Notes: generated by a model from the letters alone, not told the origin. Positions 8,253 through 17,221 are shown, counted from the first letter of the stretch. The stretch: DNA of 64,000 nt from Flavobacterium piscisymbiosum (GCF_020905295.1 NZ_JAJJMM010000001.1:1798001-1862000); one strand, 5' to 3'. Made by a program: numbers and translations.

Positions 8253-9230
8253 ATGAGAACAATACAATTTAGAGAGGCCATTTGCGAAGCGATGAGCGAA
8301 GAAATGCGTCACGATGAATCCATATATTTAATGGGCGAAGAAGTTGCAGAATACAACGGAGCATACAAAGCTTCAAAAGGAATGCTTGCTGAGTTTGGCG
8401 AAAAAAGAGTAATCGATACTCCAATTGCTGAGCTTGGTTTTACAGGAATTGCAGTAGGATCAGCTATGAATGGTTGTCGTCCTATTGTGGAGTACATGAC
8501 TTTCAACTTCTGTTTAGTAGGTATTGATCAAATTATAAATAACGCTGCTAAAATGCGTCAAATGACAGGAGGACAATTTAATGTGCCTATCGTTTTTCGC
8601 GGACCAACTGCTTCTGCAGGTCAATTAGGAGCTACTCACTCACAAGCTTTAGAAAACTGGTTTGCAAATACTCCGGGTCTTAAAGTTGTTGTGCCTTCAA
8701 CTCCTTACGATGCAAAAGGACTTTTAAAATCTGCAATTCGCGATAACGATCCTGTAATTTTTATGGAGTCTGAGCAAATGTATGGTGACAAAGGTGAAGT
8801 GCCGGACGGAGAATACACAATTCCGTTAGGTGTTGCTGATATCAAACGTGAAGGAACAGATGTTACTATCGTTTCTTTTGGTAAAATCATCAAAGAAGCT
8901 TTTATTGCAGCTGATGAATTAGCTAAAGAAGGTATTTCTTGCGAAATTATTGATTTAAGAACAGTTCGTCCTATGGACAAAGACGCGATCTTAAAATCAG
9001 TTAAAAAAACAAACCGTTTAGTAATTTTAGAAGAAGCATGGCCATTTGCAAGTATTTCATCTGAAATCACTTATATCGTTCAGGAACAAGCTTTCGATTT
9101 TCTTGATGCGCCAATTCAACGTATTACAACTGCAGATACTCCTGCGCCTTATTCGCCAGTATTGTTAAAAGACTGGTTGCCAAATGCTGGTGATGTAGTA
9201 AAAGCAGTTAAAAAAGTGTTATACAAATAA
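8253..9230 (+). CDS. pdhB: Pyruvate dehydrogenase E1 component, beta subunit
   Basis: A 325-residue E1-beta of the pyruvate dehydrogenase complex. It opens with REAICEAMSEEMRHDESIYLMGEEVAEYNGAYK (the Glu that activates thiamine diphosphate is in the LMGEEV motif), followed by RVIDTPIAELGFTGIAVGSAM, GGQFNVPIVFRGPTASAGQLGATHSQ, VVPSTPYDAKGLLK, and a transketolase C-terminal domain with DLRTVRPMDKDAIL and EEAWPFASISSEI. It pairs with an alpha subunit encoded elsewhere to decarboxylate pyruvate. It is monocistronic here, with a strong terminator 20 bp downstream. Confidence 0.95.
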   Translation: MRTIQFREAICEAMSEEMRHDESIYLMGEEVAEYNGAYKASKGMLAEFGEKRVIDTPIAELGFTGIAVGSAMNGCRPIVEYMTFNFCLVGIDQIINNAAKMRQMTGGQFNVPIVFRGPTASAGQLGATHSQALENWFANTPGLKVVVPSTPYDAKGLLKSAIRDNDPVIFMESEQMYGDKGEVPDGEYTIPLGVADIKREGTDVTIVSFGKIIKEAFIAADELAKEGISCEIIDLRTVRPMDKDAILKSVKKTNRLVILEEAWPFASISSEITYIVQEQAFDFLDAPIQRITTADTPAPYSPVLLKDWLPNAGDVVKAVKKVLYK

Positions 9231-9250
9231 TACACATTTAAAATACTCAC

Positions 9251-9291
9251 AAAACTTCATCATTCATAGTTAATTGATGAAGTTTTTTTTT
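9251..9291 (+). terminator. Terminator of pdhB
   Basis: AAAACTTCATCA (9251-9262) pairs with TGATGAAGTTTT over a 12-nt loop and runs into nine T's. Confidence 0.9.
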
Positions 9292-9301
9292 GCTCAGATA
9301 A

Positions 9302-11803
9302 ATGAAAAAAATAATTTTACTCAGCCTATTTTTTGTATTCGCATTTGCGGCTATTGCTACTGCACAAACTAAAGTGAGTGGAATTGTTTTGGACAAATCG
9401 AATCAGCCTGTTCCTTTTGCCAATGTTGTTTTTAAAGGATCAAATACAGGAATAGTATCTAATGAAGACGGTCGTTTTTATTTGGAATCGCCAACAACTT
9501 ACACCGCTTTATTGGTAAGTTCTGCAGGATTTTCAGATAGAGAAGTTCCTTTAGAGAAAGCTGTAAATTATGATTTTAAAATAGTCTTAAGCGAAGCTGA
9601 GGCATTGAATGAAGTGGTGATTTTTACCGGAAAAACATCTAAAAAGAATAATCCGGCATTAGACATATTGAGAAAAATTTGGGAACGAAAACGTAAAAAC
9701 GGTTTGTACCAATTCAATCAATATCAAATGCAAAAGTACGAGAAGGTTGAGTTTGATATGAACACAATCGATAGTGCTTTTATGAAAAACAAACTCTTTA
9801 AAGGAATGGAGTTTGTGTTTAAGCATGTTGATACCTCTGATGTTACGGGTAAAACCTATCTTCCAATTTTTATCAACGAATCTGTTTATGATGTTTACGG
9901 TGATAATAAATTAAAGAAAGTAAAAGAGAACATTACCGGAAATAAAATGTCTGGTTTCAACGGAAATCAGCAGATTCTTTCCTTTGTAAAAGACCTTTAT
10001 TCAGATTATAATATTTACGATAATCACCTTAAGTTTTTCGATAAAAGTTTCACAAGTCCGCTTTCAAGAACCGGAATTGACGTTTACAATTATGTCTTAA
10101 AAGACAGTGCTTTTATTGATAAAAAATGGTGTTATAATATTGTTTTTTATCCAAGACGTAAAAACGAATTAACCTTCAAAGGAGATTTTTGGGTAAACGA
10201 TACCACTTTTGCAATCAAGAAAATTAATATGGGCGTTACTAAAAGTGCCAATATTAACTGGGTAAAAGATATTTACATCGAACAGGAATTTGAAGTAGAG
10301 AATGATTCAACTTTTTTGTTGACCAGGGATTATATGATGTCGGATTTTGCTTTAAATAAAAAAGAAAAATCAAAAGGAGTTTACGGAAAACGAACGACTC
10401 TTTATCGCAATCATAAATTTAATATTCCAAAGCCGGAGAAGTTTTATAAAGAAGAAGTCAATTTTATTGATAACGCTGTTTATGACCGACCGCCAGAATT
10501 TTGGGAGGAAAATCGTTTCGAGAAATTAAATAAAGACGAAGCCGGTATTTACAAAATGCTGGACACCCTGCAAACCGTTAAGCGATTTAAGCAATTATAT
10601 AGCCTTGTCTCGATTTTAGGAAGCGGTTACGTCGAATTTAAAAACTTCGATTTCGGGCCAATATTCTCGACATTTGGTTATAATGAGGTCGAAGGTTTAA
10701 GGATTAGAGCAGGAGGAAGAACCTATTTTGGACCAAATGATCCTTGGCGTATACAAGCCTATACGGCTTACGGATTTGATGATAATAAATTCAAATACGG
10801 AGTTTCGGGAAAATGGATGGTCGACAAGAAAAAGCGAGTTATTATTTCCGGAGGAAACAGGCGAGACATCGAACAAATTGGTGCCAGCTTAACCACAACA
10901 AATGATATTTTAGGTCGAAGTTTTGCTTCATCGGCCTTATTTACAACAGGAAGCAACGGAAAATTAACCAACATTAACCTAAGCAACGTTTCGGTCGAAA
11001 TGGAGCCTTTGAAAAACTTTGTTGTTCAGGCAGGTGTTTCATACAGGACATTAGAATCTGCTTCGCCAACATTTAGTCTGGATTATTATACAACGCTGCC
11101 AACGGCCGCAAATCCTGCAGGAGTCGTGCAAAGTGCGGTAAAACAGTTTGAAGCCAATGTTCAGTTTGAGTTTATGCCCAATCGTAAAACTATTGGTTTT
11201 GGTGTAGAGCGTAGCCTTGTAGACAGTCCGTTTAGTCATTTCTTTGTTAACTTTAGTTACGGACTAAAAGGAGTTATGCAAAGTGATTTTGCTTACGAAA
11301 AAATACAGTTATTTTACAAACAGCCTATTATAATTGGACCATTAGGAAGGTCAAACATTATCCTTGAAACCGGAAAAACTTTTGGTACAATTCCGTTAGG
11401 ATTAATGAGCGTAATTCCGGGTAACCAGACTTATTTTACCATCGAAAACACGTTTAGCAACTTAAATTTCTACGAATTTATTACAGATCAATATACAACT
11501 CTGCAATGGAATCATGATTTTGGAGGAAGATTATTTGCCAGAATTCCATTTATGAGAAAACTCAACTGGAGAGAATTTGTTGGAGTAAAAGGAGTTTACG
11601 GAACCATCTCAGATGCAAACAGAGCAATCAATGCATCGGCACAACCCTATAATGCACCAGAAAATGTGTATTGGGAGTACAACGCCGGAATCGGGAATAT
11701 CTTCAAAGTATTCCGTATCGATTTCTCCTGGAGAGGTAGTTACCTAAATACGCCGGATGCTAATAAATTTGCAGTAAAAGGATCGTTCGGATTCTATTTC
11801 TAA
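9302..11803 (+). CDS. DUF5686 / carboxypeptidase-regulatory-like outer-membrane protein
   Basis: An 833-residue secreted protein. A signal peptide (MKKIILLSLFFVFAFAAIATAQ) is followed at about 23-105 by a carboxypeptidase D regulatory-like beta-sandwich (VSGIVLDKSNQPVPFANVVF, GIVSNEDGRFYL), then the large DUF5686 region with a predicted outer-membrane beta-barrel in the second half (GGRTYFGPNDPWRIQAYTAY, GRLFARIPFMRKLNWREFVG) ending in an aromatic FYF strand, as barrels do. This architecture is common in Bacteroidota; the role is not established, and it may be a transport or assembly barrel. It starts 10 bp after the pdhB terminator, so it must have its own promoter within or before that terminator, but none was clear. 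Confidence 0.85.
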   Translation: MKKIILLSLFFVFAFAAIATAQTKVSGIVLDKSNQPVPFANVVFKGSNTGIVSNEDGRFYLESPTTYTALLVSSAGFSDREVPLEKAVNYDFKIVLSEAEALNEVVIFTGKTSKKNNPALDILRKIWERKRKNGLYQFNQYQMQKYEKVEFDMNTIDSAFMKNKLFKGMEFVFKHVDTSDVTGKTYLPIFINESVYDVYGDNKLKKVKENITGNKMSGFNGNQQILSFVKDLYSDYNIYDNHLKFFDKSFTSPLSRTGIDVYNYVLKDSAFIDKKWCYNIVFYPRRKNELTFKGDFWVNDTTFAIKKINMGVTKSANINWVKDIYIEQEFEVENDSTFLLTRDYMMSDFALNKKEKSKGVYGKRTTLYRNHKFNIPKPEKFYKEEVNFIDNAVYDRPPEFWEENRFEKLNKDEAGIYKMLDTLQTVKRFKQLYSLVSILGSGYVEFKNFDFGPIFSTFGYNEVEGLRIRAGGRTYFGPNDPWRIQAYTAYGFDDNKFKYGVSGKWMVDKKKRVIISGGNRRDIEQIGASLTTTNDILGRSFASSALFTTGSNGKLTNINLSNVSVEMEPLKNFVVQAGVSYRTLESASPTFSLDYYTTLPTAANPAGVVQSAVKQFEANVQFEFMPNRKTIGFGVERSLVDSPFSHFFVNFSYGLKGVMQSDFAYEKIQLFYKQPIIIGPLGRSNIILETGKTFGTIPLGLMSVIPGNQTYFTIENTFSNLNFYEFITDQYTTLQWNHDFGGRLFARIPFMRKLNWREFVGVKGVYGTISDANRAINASAQPYNAPENVYWEYNAGIGNIFKVFRIDFSWRGSYLNTPDANKFAVKGSFGFYF

Positions 11804-11823
11804 TAAAGCGAAAGCTATTTAAT

Positions 11824-11889
11824 AATCTCGCAAAGACGCAGAGACGCAAAGAATTTAAAAACTTAGCGACTTGGCGTCTTTGCGAGATT
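11824..11889. repeat. Palindromic CAAAGACGC repeat, possible terminator
   Basis: The 16-bp arm AATCTCGCAAAGACGC (11824-11839) pairs perfectly with 11874-11889, with an internal GACGCAAAG word between. A T-run follows. The element lies 20 bp after the DUF5686 gene and probably ends it; similar CTTTGCG words at 4071-4158 suggest a dispersed repeat family. Confidence 0.7.
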
Positions 11890-11905
11890 CTTTTTTATTT
11901 TTATT

Positions 11906-11913
11906 TAATTTTG
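11906..11913 (+). promoter_or_regulatory. Promoter of the DNA glycosylase gene
   Basis: TAATTTTG at 11906-11913 matches TAnnTTTG, with a TTTG at 11879-11882 as a possible -33 box (about 23 nt away, slightly long). It predicts a start site near 11920, which helps to decide the start codon of the next gene. Confidence 0.55.
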
Positions 11914-11934
11914 AATAGACTTAAAAATCAAGTC

Positions 11935-12534
11935 ATGCAGGAAGCTATCGATTTTCTATCAGCCAAAAATCCAATTTTTCTTGAAATTATAGAAAAATAT
12001 GGATTACCTCAAATCCCGAAACGCCCACAAGGTTTCGAAACTTTAGTATTATTGATTCTCGAGCAACAAGTTTCTATAGATTCGGCGAAAGCCACCTTCT
12101 TAAAAATAAAAGCCTATACCACTTGCAATCCCGAAAAAATGTCTGTTTTATCAGATGAAGAGTTTCGTACTTTAGGTGTAAGCCGTCAAAAAACAAAATA
12201 CATTAAGATATTAGCAGACGCCGTTTTAAACAAAGAATTAGATATCGAAAGTTTAGCAGCAAAAAACGCAAAAGAAGTTCGGGAAGAACTCATTAAGCTA
12301 AAAGGAATAGGAAATTGGACGATCGATATTTACTTAATGTTTTGTCTTCAGGAACCCGATTTGATTCCGTTAGGCGATATTGCAGTGGTTAATACAATCA
12401 AAGAATTACTTGATATTCATGACAAAAAAGAAATGGAAATTCATGCTCAACAATGGAGTCCGTACCGATCTTACGCAACATATTTGCTGTGGCATTATTA
12501 CTTAAACAAGAGAAACAGGAAAATTACATATTAA
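11935..12534 (+). CDS. DNA-3-methyladenine glycosylase II-like (HhH-GPD family)
   Basis: A roughly 199-residue base-excision DNA glycosylase of the AlkA/HhH-GPD superfamily, which removes alkylated bases. The body shows ETLVLLILEQQVSIDSAKATF (helix bundle), the helix-hairpin-helix LIKLKGIGNWTIDIYLMFCL, and the GPD motif with the catalytic Asp in IPLGDIAV. It lacks the N-terminal domain of E. coli AlkA, as the shorter bacterial forms do. A TTG at 11911 in the same frame could add eight residues, but it lies inside the promoter -7 box (11906-11913), so I prefer the ATG at 11935. It stands alone between the DUF5686 gene and ppa. Confidence 0.85.
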   Translation: MQEAIDFLSAKNPIFLEIIEKYGLPQIPKRPQGFETLVLLILEQQVSIDSAKATFLKIKAYTTCNPEKMSVLSDEEFRTLGVSRQKTKYIKILADAVLNKELDIESLAAKNAKEVREELIKLKGIGNWTIDIYLMFCLQEPDLIPLGDIAVVNTIKELLDIHDKKEMEIHAQQWSPYRSYATYLLWHYYLNKRNRKITY

Positions 12535-12581
12535 CTGTCTGTTATTTAAAAGAAAAGTAGGCATATTAATGAAGTTTTTTA

Positions 12582-12611
12582 TTGTAAAAAAGGATTGTTT
12601 AGTTACTTTTG
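12582..12611 (+). promoter_or_regulatory. ppa promoter
   Basis: TTG (12582-12584), 19 nt, then TACTTTTG (12604-12611): an excellent match to the flavobacterial -33/-7 consensus, 33 bp before the ppa ATG. Confidence 0.75.
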
Positions 12612-12644
12612 CAATCGAAATTATAGAAATAATAAAAAACGAAA

Positions 12645-13175
12645 ATGACCGCAGACAAATTAACAACTTTCGATGTATTAATCGAAATACCACGTGGAAG
12701 TAGAAATAAATACGAGTACGATTTTGAAATCAAAAGAATGCGTTTCGACAGAATGTTGTTCTCTTCGATGATGTACCCGGCAGATTACGGATTTATTCCT
12801 GAAACTTTAGCACTTGACGGAGATCCTCTTGATGTATTAGTTTTAATAAACGAGCCAACTTTTCCTGGATGTGTTATTGAAGTAAAACCAATTGGAGTTT
12901 TTCATATGGCAGATGATAAAGGACCAGACGAAAAAATCATTTGTGTACCGGTTTCAGATCCAATCTGGAATTCACTAAATGACCTTTCAGATATTAACGG
13001 TCACTTATTAAAAGAAATCGAGCACTTCTTCCAGGTTTACAAAGACCTTGAAAACAAACAAGTAGATGTTGAAGGTTGGGGAGATGTAAACGAAGCATTT
13101 GCAATTATTGCTGAGTGTACGAAGCGTTTTGATGACATTGAAAATAAACCAGAGGGATTATTTAGTATTAAATAA
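12645..13175 (+). CDS. ppa: Inorganic pyrophosphatase (family I)
   Basis: A 176-residue soluble family I pyrophosphatase that hydrolyses PPi to two phosphates and pulls biosynthetic reactions forward. Motifs: VLIEIPRGSRNKYEYD, MMYPADYGFIPET, and the metal-binding signature LDGDPLDVLVL with three Asp; the second Asp-rich site is HMADDKGPDEKIICVP. The length is normal. It has its own promoter (12582-12611) and terminator (13196-13233), and lies just before the membrane pyrophosphatase hppA, so two enzymes acting on the same substrate are neighbours but separately transcribed. Confidence 0.97.
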   Translation: MTADKLTTFDVLIEIPRGSRNKYEYDFEIKRMRFDRMLFSSMMYPADYGFIPETLALDGDPLDVLVLINEPTFPGCVIEVKPIGVFHMADDKGPDEKIICVPVSDPIWNSLNDLSDINGHLLKEIEHFFQVYKDLENKQVDVEGWGDVNEAFAIIAECTKRFDDIENKPEGLFSIK

Positions 13176-13195
13176 TTTTTACCCTATTCTATTAT

Positions 13196-13233
13196 AAAAA
13201 AAGCAATACTGCCGTCAGGAGTATTGCTTTTTT
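13196..13233 (+). terminator. Terminator of ppa
   Basis: AAAAAGCAATACT (13196-13210) pairs with AGTATTGCTTTTTT (13220-13233). Confidence 0.9.
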
Positions 13234-13289
13234 GTTTAAATTCGTTTTACATAGTGTATTGAATATTAACCAATAACCATTATAATATT

Positions 13290-15839
13290 ATGAACGAATT
13301 TATGATTTACTTGCCAATTGTTATGGCAATTATAGGATTACTCTTCATGGCAATAAAAAGGACTTGGGTCCTAAAACAAGATGCTGGCGATGGCAAGATG
13401 AAAGAGATCTCAGATTACATCTACGAAGGCGCATTGGCATTTTTAAAAGCTGAATACCGATTACTGACTTTTTTCGTAATTGGTGCCAGTATAGTTTTAG
13501 CTGGAATTTCTTTTATTGTTCCTACTACACATATATTAATAGTAGTGGCGTTTATTTTTGGAGCATTTTTCTCGGCCCTGGCTGGAAATATGGGAATGAA
13601 AATAGCCACTAAAACAAATGTTAGAACCACTCAGGCTGCCCGCACAAGTTTGCCGCAAGCCTTAAAAGTTTCTTTTGGCGGCGGTACCGTAATGGGACTT
13701 GGAGTTGCAGGTTTGGCTGTTTTAGGTCTAACAGGATTTTTTATTGTTTTCTTTCAAATATTCATGAATGGGGTTTGGACTTCATCTGAAGATATGACTA
13801 AGGTTTTAGAAACTTTAGCAGGATTTTCATTAGGTGCAGAATCAATTGCTTTGTTTGCCAGAGTTGGTGGCGGAATTTATACAAAAGCTGCCGATGTTGG
13901 AGCAGATTTAGTAGGTAAGGTAGAAGCCGGAATTCCGGAAGATGATCCTCGTAATCCAGCTACAATTGCAGATAACGTGGGAGATAACGTTGGAGACGTT
14001 GCAGGTATGGGAGCCGATTTATTTGGTTCGTATGTAGCAACTGTTTTGGCAGCAATGGTTTTAGGAAATTACGTGATCAAAGATATGGGTGGAAACATTC
14101 AGGATATTTTTGGCGGTATTGGTCCAATTTTATTGCCAATGGCAATTGCCGGTTTCGGAATCTTATTCTCTATTATAGGAACTACGTTAGTAAAAATATC
14201 CGATGATAATGCCAAAGAAGCACAAGTACAAAAAGCATTAAATATAGGAAACTGGGTTTCTATTGTTTTAACTGCCATTGCCTGTTTCTTTCTGGTAAAA
14301 TACATGTTGCCGGAAACTATGCAAATGAGCTTTTTTGGCGAAGGTTCTAAAGACATCTCATCAATGCGTGTTTTTTATGCCACTTTAGTCGGTTTAGTAG
14401 TGGGTGGAGCAATTTCATCTGTTACAGAATATTATACAGGATTAGGTACAAAACCCGTTATGGCGATTGTGCAAAAATCATCTACAGGGGCAGGAACAAA
14501 TGTTATTGCAGGTTTGGCAACGGGAATGATTTCTACTTTTCCAACTGTAATTTTGTTCGCAGCAGCAATCTGGATTTCTTATGCCTTAGCAGGTTTTTAC
14601 GGAGTAGCTTTAGCAGCTTCTGCCATGATGGCAACTACTGCTATGCAATTGGCAATTGATGCCTTTGGACCAATATCTGACAACGCGGGAGGAATCGCCG
14701 AAATGAGCGAATTACCAAAAGAAGTACGTACAAGAACTGATATTTTAGATTCAGTAGGAAATACAACTGCAGCAACCGGAAAAGGATTTGCAATTGCATC
14801 TGCAGCCTTAACATCATTGGCTTTATTTGCAGCGTATGTAACATTTACAGGAATTGACGGAATCAATATTTTTAAAGCGCCGGTTTTAGCTATGTTATTT
14901 GTGGGTGGAATGATTCCGGTAGTATTTTCAGCCTTGGCGATGAATTCTGTTGGAAAAGCCGCTATGGATATGGTATACGAAGTTCGCCGTCAGTTTAAGG
15001 AAATTCCTGGAATTATGGAAGGAACCGGAAAACCGGAATACGGAAAATGCGTTGAGATTTCTACAAAAGCCGCTTTACGCGAAATGATGTTACCTGGAAT
15101 TCTTACGATTGGTTTTCCAATTGCGATTGTATTATTAGGAAAATTAGTTTACGCAGACAACAATCAGTTAATTGCTGAAATGTTAGGAGGATATATGGCT
15201 GGAGTTACCGTTTCTGGTGTACTGTGGGCAGTTTTTCAAAACAATGCCGGAGGTGCCTGGGACAATGCTAAAAAATCTTTTGAAGCAGGAGTTTTAATCA
15301 ACGGTGAGATGACTTACAAAGGTTCTGATGCGCATAAAGCAGCTGTAACCGGAGATACAGTTGGAGATCCGTTTAAAGATACTTCAGGACCATCTATGAA
15401 TATCCTGATCAAATTAACTTGTTTGATAGGTTTGGTAATTGCGCCTATTTTAGGTGAAGGACATGCTGCAGCTGATTTGGCTGAAAAAGGTTCTTGTTGT
15501 GCTAAAACTGAAATGCATGCAGGAGGAGTTTCTAAATGTGGAGATTTATCTGGCATGACCAAAGAAGAATGTATTAAAATGTGCAAAGAAAAAGGCTGCA
15601 CGGCTGAAGAAACAGCAAAATGCCTGGCGCATTACGATGCAAACGGAAAATATGCATACCAAAAAACAGATTGTTTTGATACTACTAAATACAGTAAAAA
15701 TAGACTTGAGGTAAATTTGTCTACTGTTAATGGGGTTACAACCGGAACCGTAACAAAAACAGAAAATGGCAAAACAACTACCGAAGTTTATGAAGGAACA
15801 GAAGCTGAAGTAAAAGCAAAAATTGAAGCTGCGAAGTAA
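13290..15839 (+). CDS. hppA: Membrane ion-pumping pyrophosphatase, K+-dependent type, with Cys-rich tail
   Basis: An 849-residue, about 16-helix membrane pyrophosphatase that couples PPi hydrolysis to ion pumping. The PPi/Mg site is seen in GGGIYTKAADVGADLVGKVE, EDDPRNPATIADNVGDNVGD (from about 228) and later NAGGAWDNAKK. Ala at 494 in GNTTAATGKG marks the K+-dependent class (K+-independent enzymes have Lys there). The Glu usual in MGADLFESY is Gly here (G246), while a Glu appears at 184 in LGAESIALF where others have Ser; this relocated Glu is known from Flavobacterium-type H+-pumping enzymes, so proton transport is inferred. Residues about 724-849 form an unusual tail with eight Cys (736-795), then a Thr/Glu-rich segment. 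A promoter was not recognised. Confidence 0.95.
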   Translation: MNEFMIYLPIVMAIIGLLFMAIKRTWVLKQDAGDGKMKEISDYIYEGALAFLKAEYRLLTFFVIGASIVLAGISFIVPTTHILIVVAFIFGAFFSALAGNMGMKIATKTNVRTTQAARTSLPQALKVSFGGGTVMGLGVAGLAVLGLTGFFIVFFQIFMNGVWTSSEDMTKVLETLAGFSLGAESIALFARVGGGIYTKAADVGADLVGKVEAGIPEDDPRNPATIADNVGDNVGDVAGMGADLFGSYVATVLAAMVLGNYVIKDMGGNIQDIFGGIGPILLPMAIAGFGILFSIIGTTLVKISDDNAKEAQVQKALNIGNWVSIVLTAIACFFLVKYMLPETMQMSFFGEGSKDISSMRVFYATLVGLVVGGAISSVTEYYTGLGTKPVMAIVQKSSTGAGTNVIAGLATGMISTFPTVILFAAAIWISYALAGFYGVALAASAMMATTAMQLAIDAFGPISDNAGGIAEMSELPKEVRTRTDILDSVGNTTAATGKGFAIASAALTSLALFAAYVTFTGIDGINIFKAPVLAMLFVGGMIPVVFSALAMNSVGKAAMDMVYEVRRQFKEIPGIMEGTGKPEYGKCVEISTKAALREMMLPGILTIGFPIAIVLLGKLVYADNNQLIAEMLGGYMAGVTVSGVLWAVFQNNAGGAWDNAKKSFEAGVLINGEMTYKGSDAHKAAVTGDTVGDPFKDTSGPSMNILIKLTCLIGLVIAPILGEGHAAADLAEKGSCCAKTEMHAGGVSKCGDLSGMTKEECIKMCKEKGCTAEETAKCLAHYDANGKYAYQKTDCFDTTKYSKNRLEVNLSTVNGVTTGTVTKTENGKTTTEVYEGTEAEVKAKIEAAK

Positions 15840-15857
15840 AAGATAATATCCGTTTTT

Positions 15858-15954
15858 TTGTCATCCTGAAGGATCACACTAGTTAATCGACAAAGATTGG
15901 CGATTTTGAATGCGGAGTTTCTTGCGAAGATCCCTCGTTCCTCGGGATGACAAG
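15858..15954. repeat. GTCATCC-type inverted repeat
   Basis: TTGTCATCC at 15858-15866 pairs with GGATGACAA at 15946-15954; the span between holds CTTGCGAAGATCCCTCG-like text. Such imperfect palindromic intergenic repeats are common in flavobacterial genomes. It lies between the hppA stop and its terminator. Confidence 0.5.
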
Positions 15955-15974
15955 ATTGCGGTTATATTTATAAT

Positions 15975-16010
15975 AAAAAATGCCTCTAAAATTATTTAGA
16001 GGCATTTTTA
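15975..16010. terminator. Bidirectional terminator, copy A
   Basis: AAAAAATGCCTCTAAA pairs with TTTAGAGGCATTTTT. It separates hppA from the convergent small membrane gene. A near-identical hairpin lies at 16545-16578 on the other side of that gene. Confidence 0.9.
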
Positions 16011-16018
16011 TTTGATTT

Positions 16019-16399
16019 TTAGAATTTATAGGAATAAATGGATGAGCTCGTTAAATTAATTTTTTTGCAGTCTTTTTTTTGATATAATGTACTATGATTT
16101 TCAGGAGCTCTATTTTTAGGTATTCCCGAAAGTGCAATCAGTAGATACCAAACTGCTATAGTGAGTAAAGAAAGAATTATAGTTGAAACAAAATTTATTA
16201 ATGCAATCAGCCAGTTTGTTTTATTAAGAGACTTTGGTTTTTTGGAAAGAACATACCATTGAAAGCAAAAATTCATGAATAAAAGCAAAGGTAGAATGGG
16301 GTAAAAATTACTGAGTTTCTTGTGGATCATTAAATCTCCAATAAAGAAGATACTCACATTTATAAAGAGTCCTCTAAGTATGATTTTTATTTTAAGCAT
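16019..16399 (-). CDS. Small membrane protein of unknown function
   Basis: A 126-residue hydrophobic protein that I do not recognise. Three transmembrane segments can be seen: about 9-24 (GLFINVSIFFIGDLMI), 33-50 (YPILPLLLFMNFCFQWYV) and 63-91 (WLIALINFVSTIILSLLTIA). The C-terminal about 35 residues are polar with two Tyr and one Cys (CKKINLTSSS). There is no signal peptide or motif. The gene is bracketed by two nearly identical terminator hairpins (15975-16010 and 16545-16578), so it is likely an independent unit. No promoter was found. Confidence 0.6.
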   Translation of the reverse strand: MLKIKIILRGLFINVSIFFIGDLMIHKKLSNFYPILPLLLFMNFCFQWYVLSKKPKSLNKTNWLIALINFVSTIILSLLTIAVWYLLIALSGIPKNRAPENHSTLYQKKDCKKINLTSSSIYSYKF

Positions 16400-16544
16400 G
16401 ACTTTATAAAGATTAGAATTAACCTACAAAAGTAGTCTTTTATTTGTTAATTTTAAGAATATGACATTTTAACAAAAATAGATTAAGTACAAAACATCAT
16501 GACAAAGAGTAATTGATTGATACATTTTTTTAGCTTTAGAAAAC

Positions 16545-16578
16545 AAAAATGCCTCTAAAAATTTTAGAGGCATTTTTT
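16545..16578. terminator. Bidirectional terminator, copy B
   Basis: AAAAATGCCTCTAAAA pairs with TTTTAGAGGCATTTTTT. The stem is the same sequence as in copy A at 15975-16010. It ends the minus-strand deoxynucleoside kinase transcript. Confidence 0.9.
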
Positions 16579-16606
16579 ATATATTAATTTGTGTAAATCT
16601 GTGTTT

Positions 16607-17221
16607 CTAAAACAACCCATTCAATTCAGCATCAATTCTATTAATGATGTTTCCTAAGTCTTCCGGATTATCAACGAAATTAATATTATCAACATCAATA
16701 ATTAATAATTTTCCTTTAGTATACGTTTGTACCCAGGCTTCGTATCTTTCGTTTAATCGGCTTAAATAATCAATAGAAATAGAGTTTTCGTAATCACGTC
16801 CGCGTTTGTGAATTTGCCCTACTAAATTAGGGATAGAGCTTCTTAGGTAAATTAATAAATCAGGCGCTTTGACCAATCCTTCCATTAATTCAAAAAGCGA
16901 AGTATAGTTTTCGAAATCGCGGCTCGTCATTAATCCCATCGAATATAAGTTGGGAGCAAAGATATAGGCATCTTCATAAATCGTTCTGTCCTGAATGATT
17001 TTCTTTCCGCTTTCGCGAATTTGCAATACCTGACGGAAACGGCTGTTAAGGAAATAAATCTGCAAATTAAACGACCAGCGCTCCATTTGATGGTAAAAAT
17101 CATCTAAATACGGATTATCAACTACATCTTCATAATGAGGTTCCCATTTGAAATGTTTGGCCAATAATTTAGTTAAAGTTGTTTTTCCTGCTCCTATATT
17201 TCCTGCTATTGCTATGTGCAT
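16607..17221 (-). CDS. Deoxynucleoside kinase
   Basis: A 204-residue deoxynucleoside kinase of the dCK/dGK/dAK family that phosphorylates deoxynucleosides for salvage. Motifs: P-loop HIAIAGNIGAGKTTL, EPHYEDVVDNPYLDDFY (substrate Glu), the ERWSFNLQIYFLNSRF helix, QDRTIYEDAYIFA with the DR-S/T motif, and the lid RGRDYENSISIDYL. Substrate preference (dA/dG or dC) cannot be read from these. Its ATG overlaps by one base (TAATG) with the stop of the upstream secreted-protein gene, so the two are translationally coupled, which is odd given that one product is cytoplasmic and the other exported. Confidence 0.9.
   Translation of the reverse strand: MHIAIAGNIGAGKTTLTKLLAKHFKWEPHYEDVVDNPYLDDFYHQMERWSFNLQIYFLNSRFRQVLQIRESGKKIIQDRTIYEDAYIFAPNLYSMGLMTSRDFENYTSLFELMEGLVKAPDLLIYLRSSIPNLVGQIHKRGRDYENSISIDYLSRLNERYEAWVQTYTKGKLLIIDVDNINFVDNPEDLGNIINRIDAELNGLF

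Noticed and set aside
11911..11934. TTG start for the DNA glycosylase
   Set aside because: It overlaps the TAnnTTTG promoter box; the ATG at 11935 fits better.
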